Translations under genes and position numbers: made by a program
The notes under the pieces: generated by a model
The model's database searches: none
Told to the model about the DNA's origin: nothing
What the model saw: the letters and a program-made list of their open reading frames with translations, nothing else
NCBI GenBank assembly: GCA_910578835.1
Contig: CAJTSK010000005.1
Span: 39,055-103,054, forward strand
Origin: an uncultured Muribaculum sp.
Lineage (GTDB): Bacteria; Bacteroidota; Bacteroidia; Bacteroidales; Muribaculaceae
Reading direction: 5' to 3'
DNA: 64,000 nt
Part shown: piece by piece, positions 26,502 to 34,159 of the stretch
Position numbering within the stretch: position 1 is the first letter of the stretch
How the letters are laid out: every line of letters starts with the position of its first letter

Positions 26502-27716
26502 ATGGACAATATAAGACTTGACTCAATTGAAGAGGCACTGAAGGATTTTAGCGAAGGTAAATTTGTAATCGTGGTCGATGACGAAGACCGCGAGAACGAG
26601 GGCGACCTCATCGTTGCCGCCGAAAAAATCACCCCTGAACAGGTAAACTTCATGCTGAAACACGCCAGAGGCGTGTTATGTGTGCCGCTCACCATATCCC
26701 GTTGCCGGGAGCTTGAGCTGCCCCATCAGGTCGACAACAATACATCGATGCTCGGCACCCCTTTCACCGTGACAGTCGACAAGCTTGAAGGCTGCTCGAC
26801 CGGCGTGAGCATAGAAGACCGTGCGGCTACCATACGCGCCCTTGCCGACCCGACATCAAAGCCCGAGACTTTCGGACGCCCCGGTCACATCAACCCGCTT
26901 TATGCCCAGGACAAGGGTGTGCTTCGCCGTGCCGGACACACAGAGGCAGCTGTCGACCTGGCGCGTCTTGCCGGACTTCAGCCCGCAGCAGCCTTGATGG
27001 AAATCATGAGCGACGACGGCTCCATGGCACGTCTTCCCGAGTTGCGCCGCCGTGCCGATGAATGGGGACTAAAACTCGTGTCGATAAAAGACCTCATCGC
27101 CTACCGCCTGAAGCAAGAGTCGCTTGTAGAGAGAGGAGTCGAAGTAGACATGCCTACAGAATACGGACATTTCCGTCTTATCCCCTTCCGCCAGAAAAGC
27201 AACGGTCTTGAACATATCGCAATAATAAAAGGGGACATCGCTTCATCCGACGACCCGGTATTGGTGAGAGTACACTCATCATGTGCCACAGGTGACATTT
27301 TCGGTTCTCAGCGCTGCGACTGCGGCGAGCAGCTCCACCGTGCGCTTCAGATGATTGAAAAGGAGGGGCGCGGAGCGGTAATCTACCTTAATCAGGAAGG
27401 TCGAGGCATCGGGCTAATGGAAAAAATGAAAGCCTACAAGCTTCAGGAAGGTGGCATGGACACTGTCGACGCCAACATATGCCTGGGGCATCTCGCAGAT
27501 GAACGTGATTACGGCGTGGGAGCCCAGATACTCCGCGAGATAGGCATCAAGAAAATGCGTCTTATGACCAATAATCCGGTAAAACGTGTGGGACTCGAAG
27601 CTTACGGTCTCGAAATCACCGAAAATGTACCTATCGAGGTAAATCCTAACGAATACAATCTACGCTATATGCGCACCAAACAGGAGCGCATGGGACATAA
27701 GCTCCACATAAAATAA
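26502..27716 (+). CDS. ribBA: Bifunctional DHBP synthase / GTP cyclohydrolase II
   Basis: A 404-residue riboflavin enzyme. The N-terminal RibB domain (1-205) makes 3,4-dihydroxy-2-butanone 4-phosphate and carries the acidic metal motif DDEDRENEGDLI near residues 26-37. The C-terminal RibA domain opens the imidazole ring of GTP and has the zinc cysteines in CATGDIFGSQRCDCGEQL near 263-280. YLNQEGRGIGL lies further on. Both active sites look intact. It follows the Lpt permease by 8 bp and is closed by a strong GC-rich hairpin. Confidence 0.96.
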   Translation: MDNIRLDSIEEALKDFSEGKFVIVVDDEDRENEGDLIVAAEKITPEQVNFMLKHARGVLCVPLTISRCRELELPHQVDNNTSMLGTPFTVTVDKLEGCSTGVSIEDRAATIRALADPTSKPETFGRPGHINPLYAQDKGVLRRAGHTEAAVDLARLAGLQPAAALMEIMSDDGSMARLPELRRRADEWGLKLVSIKDLIAYRLKQESLVERGVEVDMPTEYGHFRLIPFRQKSNGLEHIAIIKGDIASSDDPVLVRVHSSCATGDIFGSQRCDCGEQLHRALQMIEKEGRGAVIYLNQEGRGIGLMEKMKAYKLQEGGMDTVDANICLGHLADERDYGVGAQILREIGIKKMRLMTNNPVKRVGLEAYGLEITENVPIEVNPNEYNLRYMRTKQERMGHKLHIK

Positions 27717-27743
27717 CATCTGCCAAAATACAACTGACAAACA

Positions 27744-27776
27744 GCGGCGACGACATGAACCATCGGTCGTCGCCGC
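27744..27776 (+). terminator. Hairpin after ribBA
   Basis: The arms GCGGCGACGAC (27744-27754) and GTCGTCGCCGC (27766-27776) are exact reverse complements, followed by TTGTTTATATTT. This is a rho-independent-like end of the lptFG-ribBA unit. Confidence 0.75.
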
Positions 27777-27806
27777 TTGTTTATATTTATAGTGCAAAGT
27801 GAAAGA

Positions 27807-27860
27807 GTGACATTTTGGCAACCTGTATGTCACAAAAACGATTTGGCACAAGATATGCTA
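27807..27860 (+). promoter_or_regulatory. groESL control region: sigma-54-like -24/-12 site plus inverted repeat
   Basis: TTGGCAC at 27843-27849 is followed by TGC at 27856-27858, so the GG and GC dinucleotides are separated by exactly 10 nt, as in RpoN promoters. About 30 nt upstream is GTGACAT/ATGTCAC (27807-27813 and 27827-27833). No TAnnTTTG box is seen in the 200-bp gap. This is inference; the -12 element is imperfect (ATGC instead of TTGC). Confidence 0.35.
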
Positions 27861-27919
27861 TATCTATGACAGGAAACAAATATTTTAATAACATAACAAA
27901 ACTTTAAATAACAAAAGTC

Positions 27920-28195
27920 ATGAATATCAAACCACTTGCCGACCGAGTGCTCATCAAGCCCACTCCAGCAGAGGAAAAGACTCTTTCAGGTATCATCATC
28001 CCCGATTCAGCAAAGGAGAAGCCCCTTCGCGGAACAGCTATCGCCGTAGGCAACGGCACCAAAGATGAAGAGATGGTAGTCAAGGTAAATGACGTGGTGA
28101 TGTTTGGCAAATATGCCGGCACTGAAATCGAGCTTGACGGCGAGAAACTTCTCATCATGCGTCAGTCTGACATTTTGGCAATCGTTACTGAATAA
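27920..28195 (+). CDS. groES: Co-chaperonin GroES
   Basis: A 91-residue co-chaperonin. It opens MNIKPLADRVLIKPTPAEEKTLSGIIIPDSA, with the mobile loop that contacts GroEL near 17-31. It continues with the beta-barrel segments VGNGT and DVVMFGKYAGTEIELDGEKLLIM. Heptamers cap GroEL during folding. groEL starts 19 bp downstream. The promoter region lacks the common -7 box and has a sigma-54-like site instead. Confidence 0.97.
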   Translation: MNIKPLADRVLIKPTPAEEKTLSGIIIPDSAKEKPLRGTAIAVGNGTKDEEMVVKVNDVVMFGKYAGTEIELDGEKLLIMRQSDILAIVTE

Positions 28196-28214
28196 TTAAA
28201 AATACAACATAACC

Positions 28215-29852
28215 ATGGCAAAAGAAATTAAATTTGATATTAAGGCTCGCGAAGAGCTCAAAAAGGGTGTCGACGCTCTTGCCGACGCCGTAAAGGTAAC
28301 CCTCGGACCGAAAGGCCGCAACGTAATCATCGAAAAAAAATTCGGCGCACCCCACATCACAAAAGATGGTGTTTCAGTGGCTCGCGAAGTTGAACTTGAA
28401 GACCCGTTCCAAAACATGGGCGCACAGCTCGTGAAGGAAGTGGCTTCCAAGACCGGCGACGATGCAGGTGACGGTACTACTACCGCGACCGTGCTCGCAC
28501 AGGCTATTGTCAACGTAGGCTTGAAGAATGTAGCTGCCGGCGCCAATCCGATGGACATCAAGCGCGGTATCGACAAGGCTGTCGCTGCTGTAGTGGAAAG
28601 CATCAAGGCTCAGGCAGAGGAAGTGGGCGACGACCTCAAGAAGATTGAAGACGTGGCTCGCGTATCAGCCAACAACGATGCAGAAATCGGCAAACTCATC
28701 GCCGAGGCAATGCGCAAGGTGAAGAAAGAAGGTGTAATTACAGTTGACGAGGCAAAAGGCACCGAGACCACTGTTGACATCGTGGAGGGTATGCAGTTTG
28801 ACCGCGGTTATATCTCGCCCTACTTCGTCACCAACACCGAGAAGATGGAGTGTGAGATGGATCGTCCTTTCGTGCTTATCTATGATAAGAAGATTTCATC
28901 ACTCAAAGAGATGCTCCCCATCCTTGAAGCAACCGCACAGAGCGGCCGCCCTCTGCTTATCATCGCAGAGGATGTTGATCAGGAGGCACTTGCAACTCTC
29001 GTTGTAAACCGTCTTCGCGGTTCTCTTAAAATATGCGCTGTCAAGGCTCCCGGATTCGGCGACCGCCGCAAGGAGATGCTCGAAGATATCGCGGTTCTCA
29101 CCGGAGGCGTGGTAATCTCTCAGGAAAAGGGCATGAATCTTGAATCGGCAACTGTCGACATGCTCGGACAAGCTGAAAAAATCACTGTCAACAAAGAAAA
29201 TACCACCATCGTCAATGGCTCTGGCTCCAAGGAGGCTATCGCTCAGCGTGTAGCTCAAATCAAGGCTCAGATCGAGACCTCAACAAGCGACTATGACAAG
29301 GAAAAGCTTCACGAACGCCTTGCAAAACTCGCCGGCGGTGTTGCCGTACTCCATATCGGCGCTCCCTCTGAAGTGGAGATGAAGGAAAAGAAAGACCGCG
29401 TTGACGATGCATTGAGCGCAACACGCGCTGCAATCGCCGAGGGCATTGTACCGGGCGGCGGCGTGGCTTACATACGCGCCATCTCAAGCCTTGACGGACT
29501 CTGTGGTGACAACGATGATGAATGCACCGGTGTTGCCATCATCAAGCGTGCCATCGAGGAGCCGCTTCGCCAGATTGTGGCAAATGCAGGTCTTGAAGGA
29601 GCTGTTGTTATCCAGAAAATCAAGGAAGGCACAGGCGACTTCGGCTACAATGCACGCACAGGCGAGTATGAACATCTGTTCCAGACCGGCGTGATTGACC
29701 CTGCCAAAGTAACCCGCGTAGCTCTTGAAAATGCGGCTTCTATCGCCGGCATGTTCCTCACCACCGAGTGTGTGATTGCCGACAAGAAGGAAGACAATCC
29801 CGCGCCCGCTATGCCCGCAGCCGGCATGGGTGGCATGGGCGGCATGATGTAA
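28215..29852 (+). CDS. groEL: Chaperonin GroEL
   Basis: A 545-residue ATP-dependent folding chaperonin, full length. The equatorial ATP-binding motif GDDAGDGTTTATVLA is near residues 84-98. The apical domain lies in the middle, and the C-terminus carries the GGMGGMM tail lining the cavity. It forms the groES-groEL operon, ended by two hairpins just downstream. Codon use is strongly biased, as in highly expressed genes (dominant GGC/GGT, AAG, CTC/CTT). Confidence 0.98.
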   Translation: MAKEIKFDIKAREELKKGVDALADAVKVTLGPKGRNVIIEKKFGAPHITKDGVSVAREVELEDPFQNMGAQLVKEVASKTGDDAGDGTTTATVLAQAIVNVGLKNVAAGANPMDIKRGIDKAVAAVVESIKAQAEEVGDDLKKIEDVARVSANNDAEIGKLIAEAMRKVKKEGVITVDEAKGTETTVDIVEGMQFDRGYISPYFVTNTEKMECEMDRPFVLIYDKKISSLKEMLPILEATAQSGRPLLIIAEDVDQEALATLVVNRLRGSLKICAVKAPGFGDRRKEMLEDIAVLTGGVVISQEKGMNLESATVDMLGQAEKITVNKENTTIVNGSGSKEAIAQRVAQIKAQIETSTSDYDKEKLHERLAKLAGGVAVLHIGAPSEVEMKEKKDRVDDALSATRAAIAEGIVPGGGVAYIRAISSLDGLCGDNDDECTGVAIIKRAIEEPLRQIVANAGLEGAVVIQKIKEGTGDFGYNARTGEYEHLFQTGVIDPAKVTRVALENAASIAGMFLTTECVIADKKEDNPAPAMPAAGMGGMGGMM

Positions 29853-29875
29853 ACATATCCCGCAAAGACATATCA

Positions 29876-29930
29876 GCCTGCAATAATTGCAGGCTTACTC
29901 AAAATCGCTTCCCCTCCGGGAAGCGATTTT
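29876..29930 (+). terminator. Double hairpin terminator of groESL
   Basis: The first stem GCCTGCAA/TTGCAGGC (29876-29894) is followed by a 13-bp perfect stem AAAATCGCTTCCC/GGGAAGCGATTTT (29901-29913 and 29918-29930). The second ends in TTTT and is a strong, possibly bidirectional terminator. Confidence 0.85.
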
Positions 29931-30000
29931 GCTATCCCCCCTATCGAGAGGGTTGCGTACGGATTAACACATGTAAACCCGCCAAATGGGATTTTTTCAT

Positions 30001-30008
30001 TATCTTTG
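30001..30008 (+). promoter_or_regulatory. -7 box of ligA
   Basis: TATCTTTG, 22 nt before ATG 30031. It excludes the in-frame start at 29986, which would lie upstream of the transcript. Confidence 0.6.
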
Positions 30009-30030
30009 CCAATACAATTCATTTACGACA

Positions 30031-32046
30031 ATGAGCGAACAACCCAAACAACATATCGAGCGACTTCGTGACGAGCTTAACCGCCATAATTATAATTATT
30101 ATGTGCTTAACACGCCGGAAATATCCGACCGTGAATTTGACATGATGATGAAGGAGCTTGAACAGCTTGAGAAAGAGCATCCTGAGTACGCCGACCCCTT
30201 GTCGCCGACACAGCGTGTGGGCAGCGACATCAACAAGGCGTTCACGCAGCATGAACACCAGCGTCCCATGCTGTCGCTTGGCAACACCTACTCGATTGAA
30301 GAGGTCGATGAGTTTGTCACGCGCACTCGTGAAGCGCTTATGGGCGAAAACTTCACCATAGTCGGCGAAATGAAATATGACGGCACTTCGATATCACTCA
30401 CCTACCAGCATGGAAACCTCGTCAGAGCTGTCACGCGTGGCGACGGAGAGCGTGGTGATGTCGTAACCGACAATGTGAAGACAATAAAAAGTGTGCCGCT
30501 GAAACTTCAGGGTACAGGCTGGCCCGAGGAATTTGAGATACGCGGTGAGATTGTTCTGCCATGGAAAGAATTTGACCGTCTTAACGCAGAACGTGAATTT
30601 AATGAAGAGCCGTTGTTTGCCAATCCGCGCAATGCCGCGTCAGGCACGCTGAAAATGCAAAATTCAGCCGAAGTGGCGCGTCGCGGACTGGACGCCGTAT
30701 TCTACTATCTGCTTGGCGACAATCTCCCTGCCGACAATCATTACGACAATCTGATGGCAGCGAAGAAATGGGGATTCAAGGTTGCTCCGGTGATACAGCT
30801 CCTCAACGGCATTGAGGAAGTAGACAAGTTTATCGCCTATTGGGACACAGCGCGAAAAGAGTTGCCTATGGCTACCGACGGGCTTGTGTTTAAAGTCAAC
30901 GACCTGCGCCAGCAGCTCAATCTCGGCTATACCTCAAAATCGCCTCGCTGGGCGATAGCATACAAATTTCAAGCCGAACGAGCCCTCACGCAGCTCCAGT
31001 CGGTATCATTTGAGGTAGGACGCATGGGAATCGTAACCCCCGTGGCAAACCTCGACCCGGTATTGCTGTCAGGTACAATCGTAAAGCGCGCGTCGCTTCA
31101 TAACGAAGGCATAATCAAGTCGCTTGACATCCATAAGCATGACATGCTCTATGTGGAGAAAGGCGGCGAAATCATCCCAAAGGTAACCGGAGTCGATGTC
31201 AGCGCCCGTAAACCCGGCTCGGAACCGATAAAATTTGTCACCCGCTGTCCGATATGTGACACCGCGCTTGTACGCATTGAGGGAGAGGCGGCATGGATGT
31301 GTCCCAACAAAGAGGGATGCGCCCCACAGATATGTGGTCGTCTGGAACACTTTGTGGGCCGTCGCATGATGGACATCGAGGGTATCGGCGAAGAAATGGC
31401 CGTAATCCTGTACCGCAACGGATGGGTCACCAATCCCGCCGACCTGTACACCCTGGACAGACACGCACAGGAAATGATGCTGCTGCCAGGAATGGGACCG
31501 CGCACGGTAGAGCGCATACTCGACGGTATCGAGGCTTCGAAAACAGTACCGTTTGAGCGTGTGGTTTTCGCCCTTTCCATACCCTATGTAGGCGAGACGG
31601 TGGCAAAGAAACTTGCCCGTGCCGTACGCGACATTGACACCCTGATGAATGCCGGTGAAGATTACCTCACGGCAATCGACGACATAGGTCCGCGCATCGC
31701 GAAAAGCGTAAGGCTATATTTCGACAATCCGGTCAACCGCGAGATGGTAGAGCGTCTTCGCGCCGCAGGATTACAGATGTCACTTCCCCCGGAAGACGAA
31801 TCGTCGCGCACCGACATACTCAAAGGCAAATCAATTGTAATCAGCGGTACATTCTCCCATCATTCACGCGATGAATACAAAGAGATGATAGAGCGCAACG
31901 GTGGAAAAAACGTCAGCAGCATATCAAAGAAAACCGACTTTGTATTTGCCGGCGAAAACATGGGTCCCGCCAAGCTTGAAAAAGCAAGAAACCTTGGCAT
32001 ACCTATTGTCAGCGAGGATGAGTTTCTTGCCATGCTCAATCAATAA
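30031..32046 (+). CDS. ligA: NAD+-dependent DNA ligase
   Basis: A 671-residue ligase that seals nicks in replication and repair. The adenylation lysine is K115 in GEMKYDGTS. The N-terminal Ia domain, nucleotidyltransferase domain and OB fold are followed by a four-cysteine zinc finger (CPICD ... CPNKEGC, near 410-435). Helix-hairpin-helix repeats (LPGMGPRTVERIL, IDDIGPRIAKSV) and a C-terminal BRCT domain (KSIVISGTFSHHSRDEY) complete it. The start is set at the ATG after the promoter. It leads a ligA-DUF59-lpxH gene run. Confidence 0.97.
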   Translation: MSEQPKQHIERLRDELNRHNYNYYVLNTPEISDREFDMMMKELEQLEKEHPEYADPLSPTQRVGSDINKAFTQHEHQRPMLSLGNTYSIEEVDEFVTRTREALMGENFTIVGEMKYDGTSISLTYQHGNLVRAVTRGDGERGDVVTDNVKTIKSVPLKLQGTGWPEEFEIRGEIVLPWKEFDRLNAEREFNEEPLFANPRNAASGTLKMQNSAEVARRGLDAVFYYLLGDNLPADNHYDNLMAAKKWGFKVAPVIQLLNGIEEVDKFIAYWDTARKELPMATDGLVFKVNDLRQQLNLGYTSKSPRWAIAYKFQAERALTQLQSVSFEVGRMGIVTPVANLDPVLLSGTIVKRASLHNEGIIKSLDIHKHDMLYVEKGGEIIPKVTGVDVSARKPGSEPIKFVTRCPICDTALVRIEGEAAWMCPNKEGCAPQICGRLEHFVGRRMMDIEGIGEEMAVILYRNGWVTNPADLYTLDRHAQEMMLLPGMGPRTVERILDGIEASKTVPFERVVFALSIPYVGETVAKKLARAVRDIDTLMNAGEDYLTAIDDIGPRIAKSVRLYFDNPVNREMVERLRAAGLQMSLPPEDESSRTDILKGKSIVISGTFSHHSRDEYKEMIERNGGKNVSSISKKTDFVFAGENMGPAKLEKARNLGIPIVSEDEFLAMLNQ

Positions 32047-32072
32047 AGATTAAAAACGATACATTATATATC

Positions 32073-32393
32073 ATGACCCCTGAAGAACGTCTTAAAATAG
32101 AAGAGCGCGCCGTAACGCTGCTCAAAACAGTATATGACCCCGAAATACCGGTAGATATATACAATCTTGGTCTTATCTACAAAATAGACCTCGATGACGA
32201 TGGCAACCTCACCGTCGACATGACCCTAACCGCACCCAACTGTCCCGCCGCCGACTTCCTCGTGGAAGACTCCCGCATAAAGCTCGAAAGCATCGATGGC
32301 GTGAAAAGCGTGAATATCAACATCGTGTTTGAGCCTGAGTGGAACAAAGACATGATGAGTGAAGAAGCTAAACTTGACCTCGGATTTCTTTAA
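32073..32393 (+). CDS. DUF59/MIP18 family Fe-S assembly protein (SufT-like)
   Basis: A 106-residue protein with the MIP18/PaaD-type core TVYDPEIPVDIYNLGLIYKI and MTLTAPNCPAADFLVED, including the conserved Cys in the PNCP turn. Relatives help assemble or deliver iron-sulfur clusters; SUF-associated versions in Bacteroidetes have this length. No suf genes are adjacent. It lies 26 bp after ligA and 8 bp before lpxH. The role is taken from the family. Confidence 0.85.
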   Translation: MTPEERLKIEERAVTLLKTVYDPEIPVDIYNLGLIYKIDLDDDGNLTVDMTLTAPNCPAADFLVEDSRIKLESIDGVKSVNINIVFEPEWNKDMMSEEAKLDLGFL

Positions 32394-32401
32394 TCACGCC
32401 T

Positions 32402-33178
32402 ATGAGCCGGCGACGCTATACATATTTCATCTCCGACCTGCATCTGGGTGCCAGATACCTGAGCAATCCGCGCGACTACGAGCAACGCGTGGTCGACTGG
32501 CTCCACACAATCAAAGATGACGCAAAGGAGCTATACATGCTTGGCGATGTGCTCGACTACTGGTATGAATACAAGACGGTGGTGCCTCGCGGATATGTAC
32601 GCTTTTTCGGAGCGCTCGCGGCGCTTGCCGACTCCGGAGTGAAAATCTACTGGTTTATCGGCAACCATGACATATGGCTGTTTGACTACCTGCGCGATGA
32701 GATAGGGGTGACTGTTATCGACGGCTATCTTGTGAAGGAGATTGAAGGAAAAAGATTTTTCCTATCCCACGGTGACGGTGTAGGAAAGTTGAAACTGTCA
32801 TTCAAAATGATGCGCGCTATATTTCGCAACAAGACATGCCAGAAGCTTTACAGCGGCATCCATCCCCGCTGGACCATACCGTTTGCCCTCCGCTGGTCAT
32901 GCTCCAGCCGCAACTTTTCCAATGAGATTCCGGTAGTCAGCAATCCCGACACCGAGCCGCTTGTAGACTTTGCCCGCGAATACAGTGTCACCCATCCCGA
33001 AATTGACTATTTTGTGTTTGGACACCGTCATGTGCTACTCGATTACAATATTTCAGACCATTGTCACGTTATCATACTTGGTGATTGGATACATCACTTC
33101 TCATTTGCGAGATATGATGGGCAATCGATGGAAATGTACAAATATGTACAAGAATTTAATAAAATAGTGTCTGTTTAG
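32402..33178 (+). CDS. lpxH: UDP-2,3-diacylglucosamine diphosphatase (LpxH family)
   Basis: A 258-residue metallophosphoesterase of lipid A synthesis that hydrolyses UDP-2,3-diacyl-GlcN to lipid X at the inner membrane. Metal-binding motifs are visible in order: SDLHLGARYL (DxH) near residue 11, MLGDVLDYW (GDxxD) near 47, FIGNHD near 83, and the C-terminal YFVFGHRH (GHxH). The family also includes close LpxH2-like homologs, so exact specificity is not certain. It is followed by a terminator. Confidence 0.85.
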   Translation: MSRRRYTYFISDLHLGARYLSNPRDYEQRVVDWLHTIKDDAKELYMLGDVLDYWYEYKTVVPRGYVRFFGALAALADSGVKIYWFIGNHDIWLFDYLRDEIGVTVIDGYLVKEIEGKRFFLSHGDGVGKLKLSFKMMRAIFRNKTCQKLYSGIHPRWTIPFALRWSCSSRNFSNEIPVVSNPDTEPLVDFAREYSVTHPEIDYFVFGHRHVLLDYNISDHCHVIILGDWIHHFSFARYDGQSMEMYKYVQEFNKIVSV

Positions 33179-33281
33179 AGAATTTTCAAAAATATAAACT
33201 TACGTTAACAAACGCAGTATTTATTTATAATTCAACATATTAACACCCAAAAACCGGATATTTCGCATAATCACGATACAA

Positions 33282-33308
33282 AAAGCATGTTGCTAAACAT
33301 GTTTTTTT
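33282..33308 (+). terminator. Terminator after lpxH
   Basis: AAAAG precedes the stem CATGTT (33286-33291), loop GCTA, AACATG (33296-33301), followed by seven T. The A-rich and T-rich flanks make it potentially bidirectional. Confidence 0.65.
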
Positions 33309-33346
33309 GCTTGGTCAACTCAAAAAAAAGGGTGACCTTTGTATCA

Positions 33347-33432
33347 CAAACCTAAAACAATCTTTTTTACCTTAGAAATTGTACCTATTGGAAACCCATA
33401 AAAAGGAACTTAAGTGATTAAGTTCCTTTTTA
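33347..33432 (+). ncRNA. Candidate small RNA upstream of ispD
   Basis: A promoter-like TTGG at 33311 and GACCTTTG at 33334-33341 (19-nt spacer) precede about 55 nt without an ORF. A 13-bp perfect stem AAAAGGAACTTAA/TTAAGTTCCTTTT (33401-33430) follows, with loop GTGA and a T-rich tail. A discrete transcript of about 85-90 nt is predicted. The TA of the -7 box is replaced by GA, so promoter strength is uncertain. I do not recognise the RNA family. Confidence 0.45.
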
Positions 33433-33435
33433 TTT

Positions 33436-33467
33436 TTTGTCAGAATCACAAGCATTAAGTAACTTTG
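33436..33467 (+). promoter_or_regulatory. Promoter of ispD, near-leaderless
   Basis: TTTG at 33436-33439, a 20-nt spacer, and TAACTTTG at 33460-33467; ATG follows at 33473. The -33 element overlaps the T-tail of the preceding hairpin. Confidence 0.7.
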
Positions 33468-33472
33468 TAGAC

Positions 33473-34159
33473 ATGACAGAATCCTCTATATATTGCATAA
33501 TTGTAGCTGCCGGAAGCGGTTCACGGTTTGGCTCCGAACTTCCGAAGCAGTTTTGTGAACTCAACGGAATCCCGGTGCTTATGCACACGATTGAAGGGAT
33601 ACGCAACGCTTGTCACAATGTTAAAATAGTATTAGTCCTAAACCGCAGTCATTATGACCTGTGGCATGATTTATGCAACCGTCATAACTTCCGGTCGCCG
33701 GAATTAAGATCGGGTGGCGCTACACGATGGGAGTCGGTGAAAAACGCCATAGATGCAATCGAGCTTCCCGAAGGAAAGAGCATAGTGATGGTCCACGACG
33801 GCGCGCGCCCTATTGTAACCCGCCGGCTGCTGCACCGCATAATCGATGCGGCGATGACATGTGACGGCGTGATTCCGGTAATTCCGGTAAGCGACTCGCT
33901 GAGGATGCTGTCGACCGACGGCACTTCCGTGCCTGTAGACAGAGGGATGTTTCGTGCCGTGCAGACACCGCAGGCTTTTGACGGGAAAATGCTGAAGGAC
34001 GCTTACCGCCTCCCCTACCGCGACACATTTACCGACGACGCATCGGTAATGGCTGCTGCCGGACACCGTGACATAACGCTTGTCGACGGAGACCCCTGCA
34101 ACATCAAGATTACTCTGCCCGACGACCTCAAAATAGCATCACTTTACCTGAACAAATGA
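33473..34159 (+). CDS. ispD: 2-C-methyl-D-erythritol 4-phosphate cytidylyltransferase
   Basis: A 228-residue nucleotidyltransferase of the MEP isoprenoid pathway that joins CTP and MEP. The CTP-binding loop IIVAAGSGSRFGSELPKQF is near residues 8-26, and the MVHDGARP motif near 105-112. The start is ATG 33473, because the open frame up to 33437 would cover the promoter. The stop overlaps the recG start in ATGA. Confidence 0.94.
   Translation: MTESSIYCIIVAAGSGSRFGSELPKQFCELNGIPVLMHTIEGIRNACHNVKIVLVLNRSHYDLWHDLCNRHNFRSPELRSGGATRWESVKNAIDAIELPEGKSIVMVHDGARPIVTRRLLHRIIDAAMTCDGVIPVIPVSDSLRMLSTDGTSVPVDRGMFRAVQTPQAFDGKMLKDAYRLPYRDTFTDDASVMAAAGHRDITLVDGDPCNIKITLPDDLKIASLYLNK

Noticed and set aside
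33437..33472. TTG start for ispD
   Set aside because: It lies inside the promoter, and the family normally begins just before the AAGSGSRFG motif.
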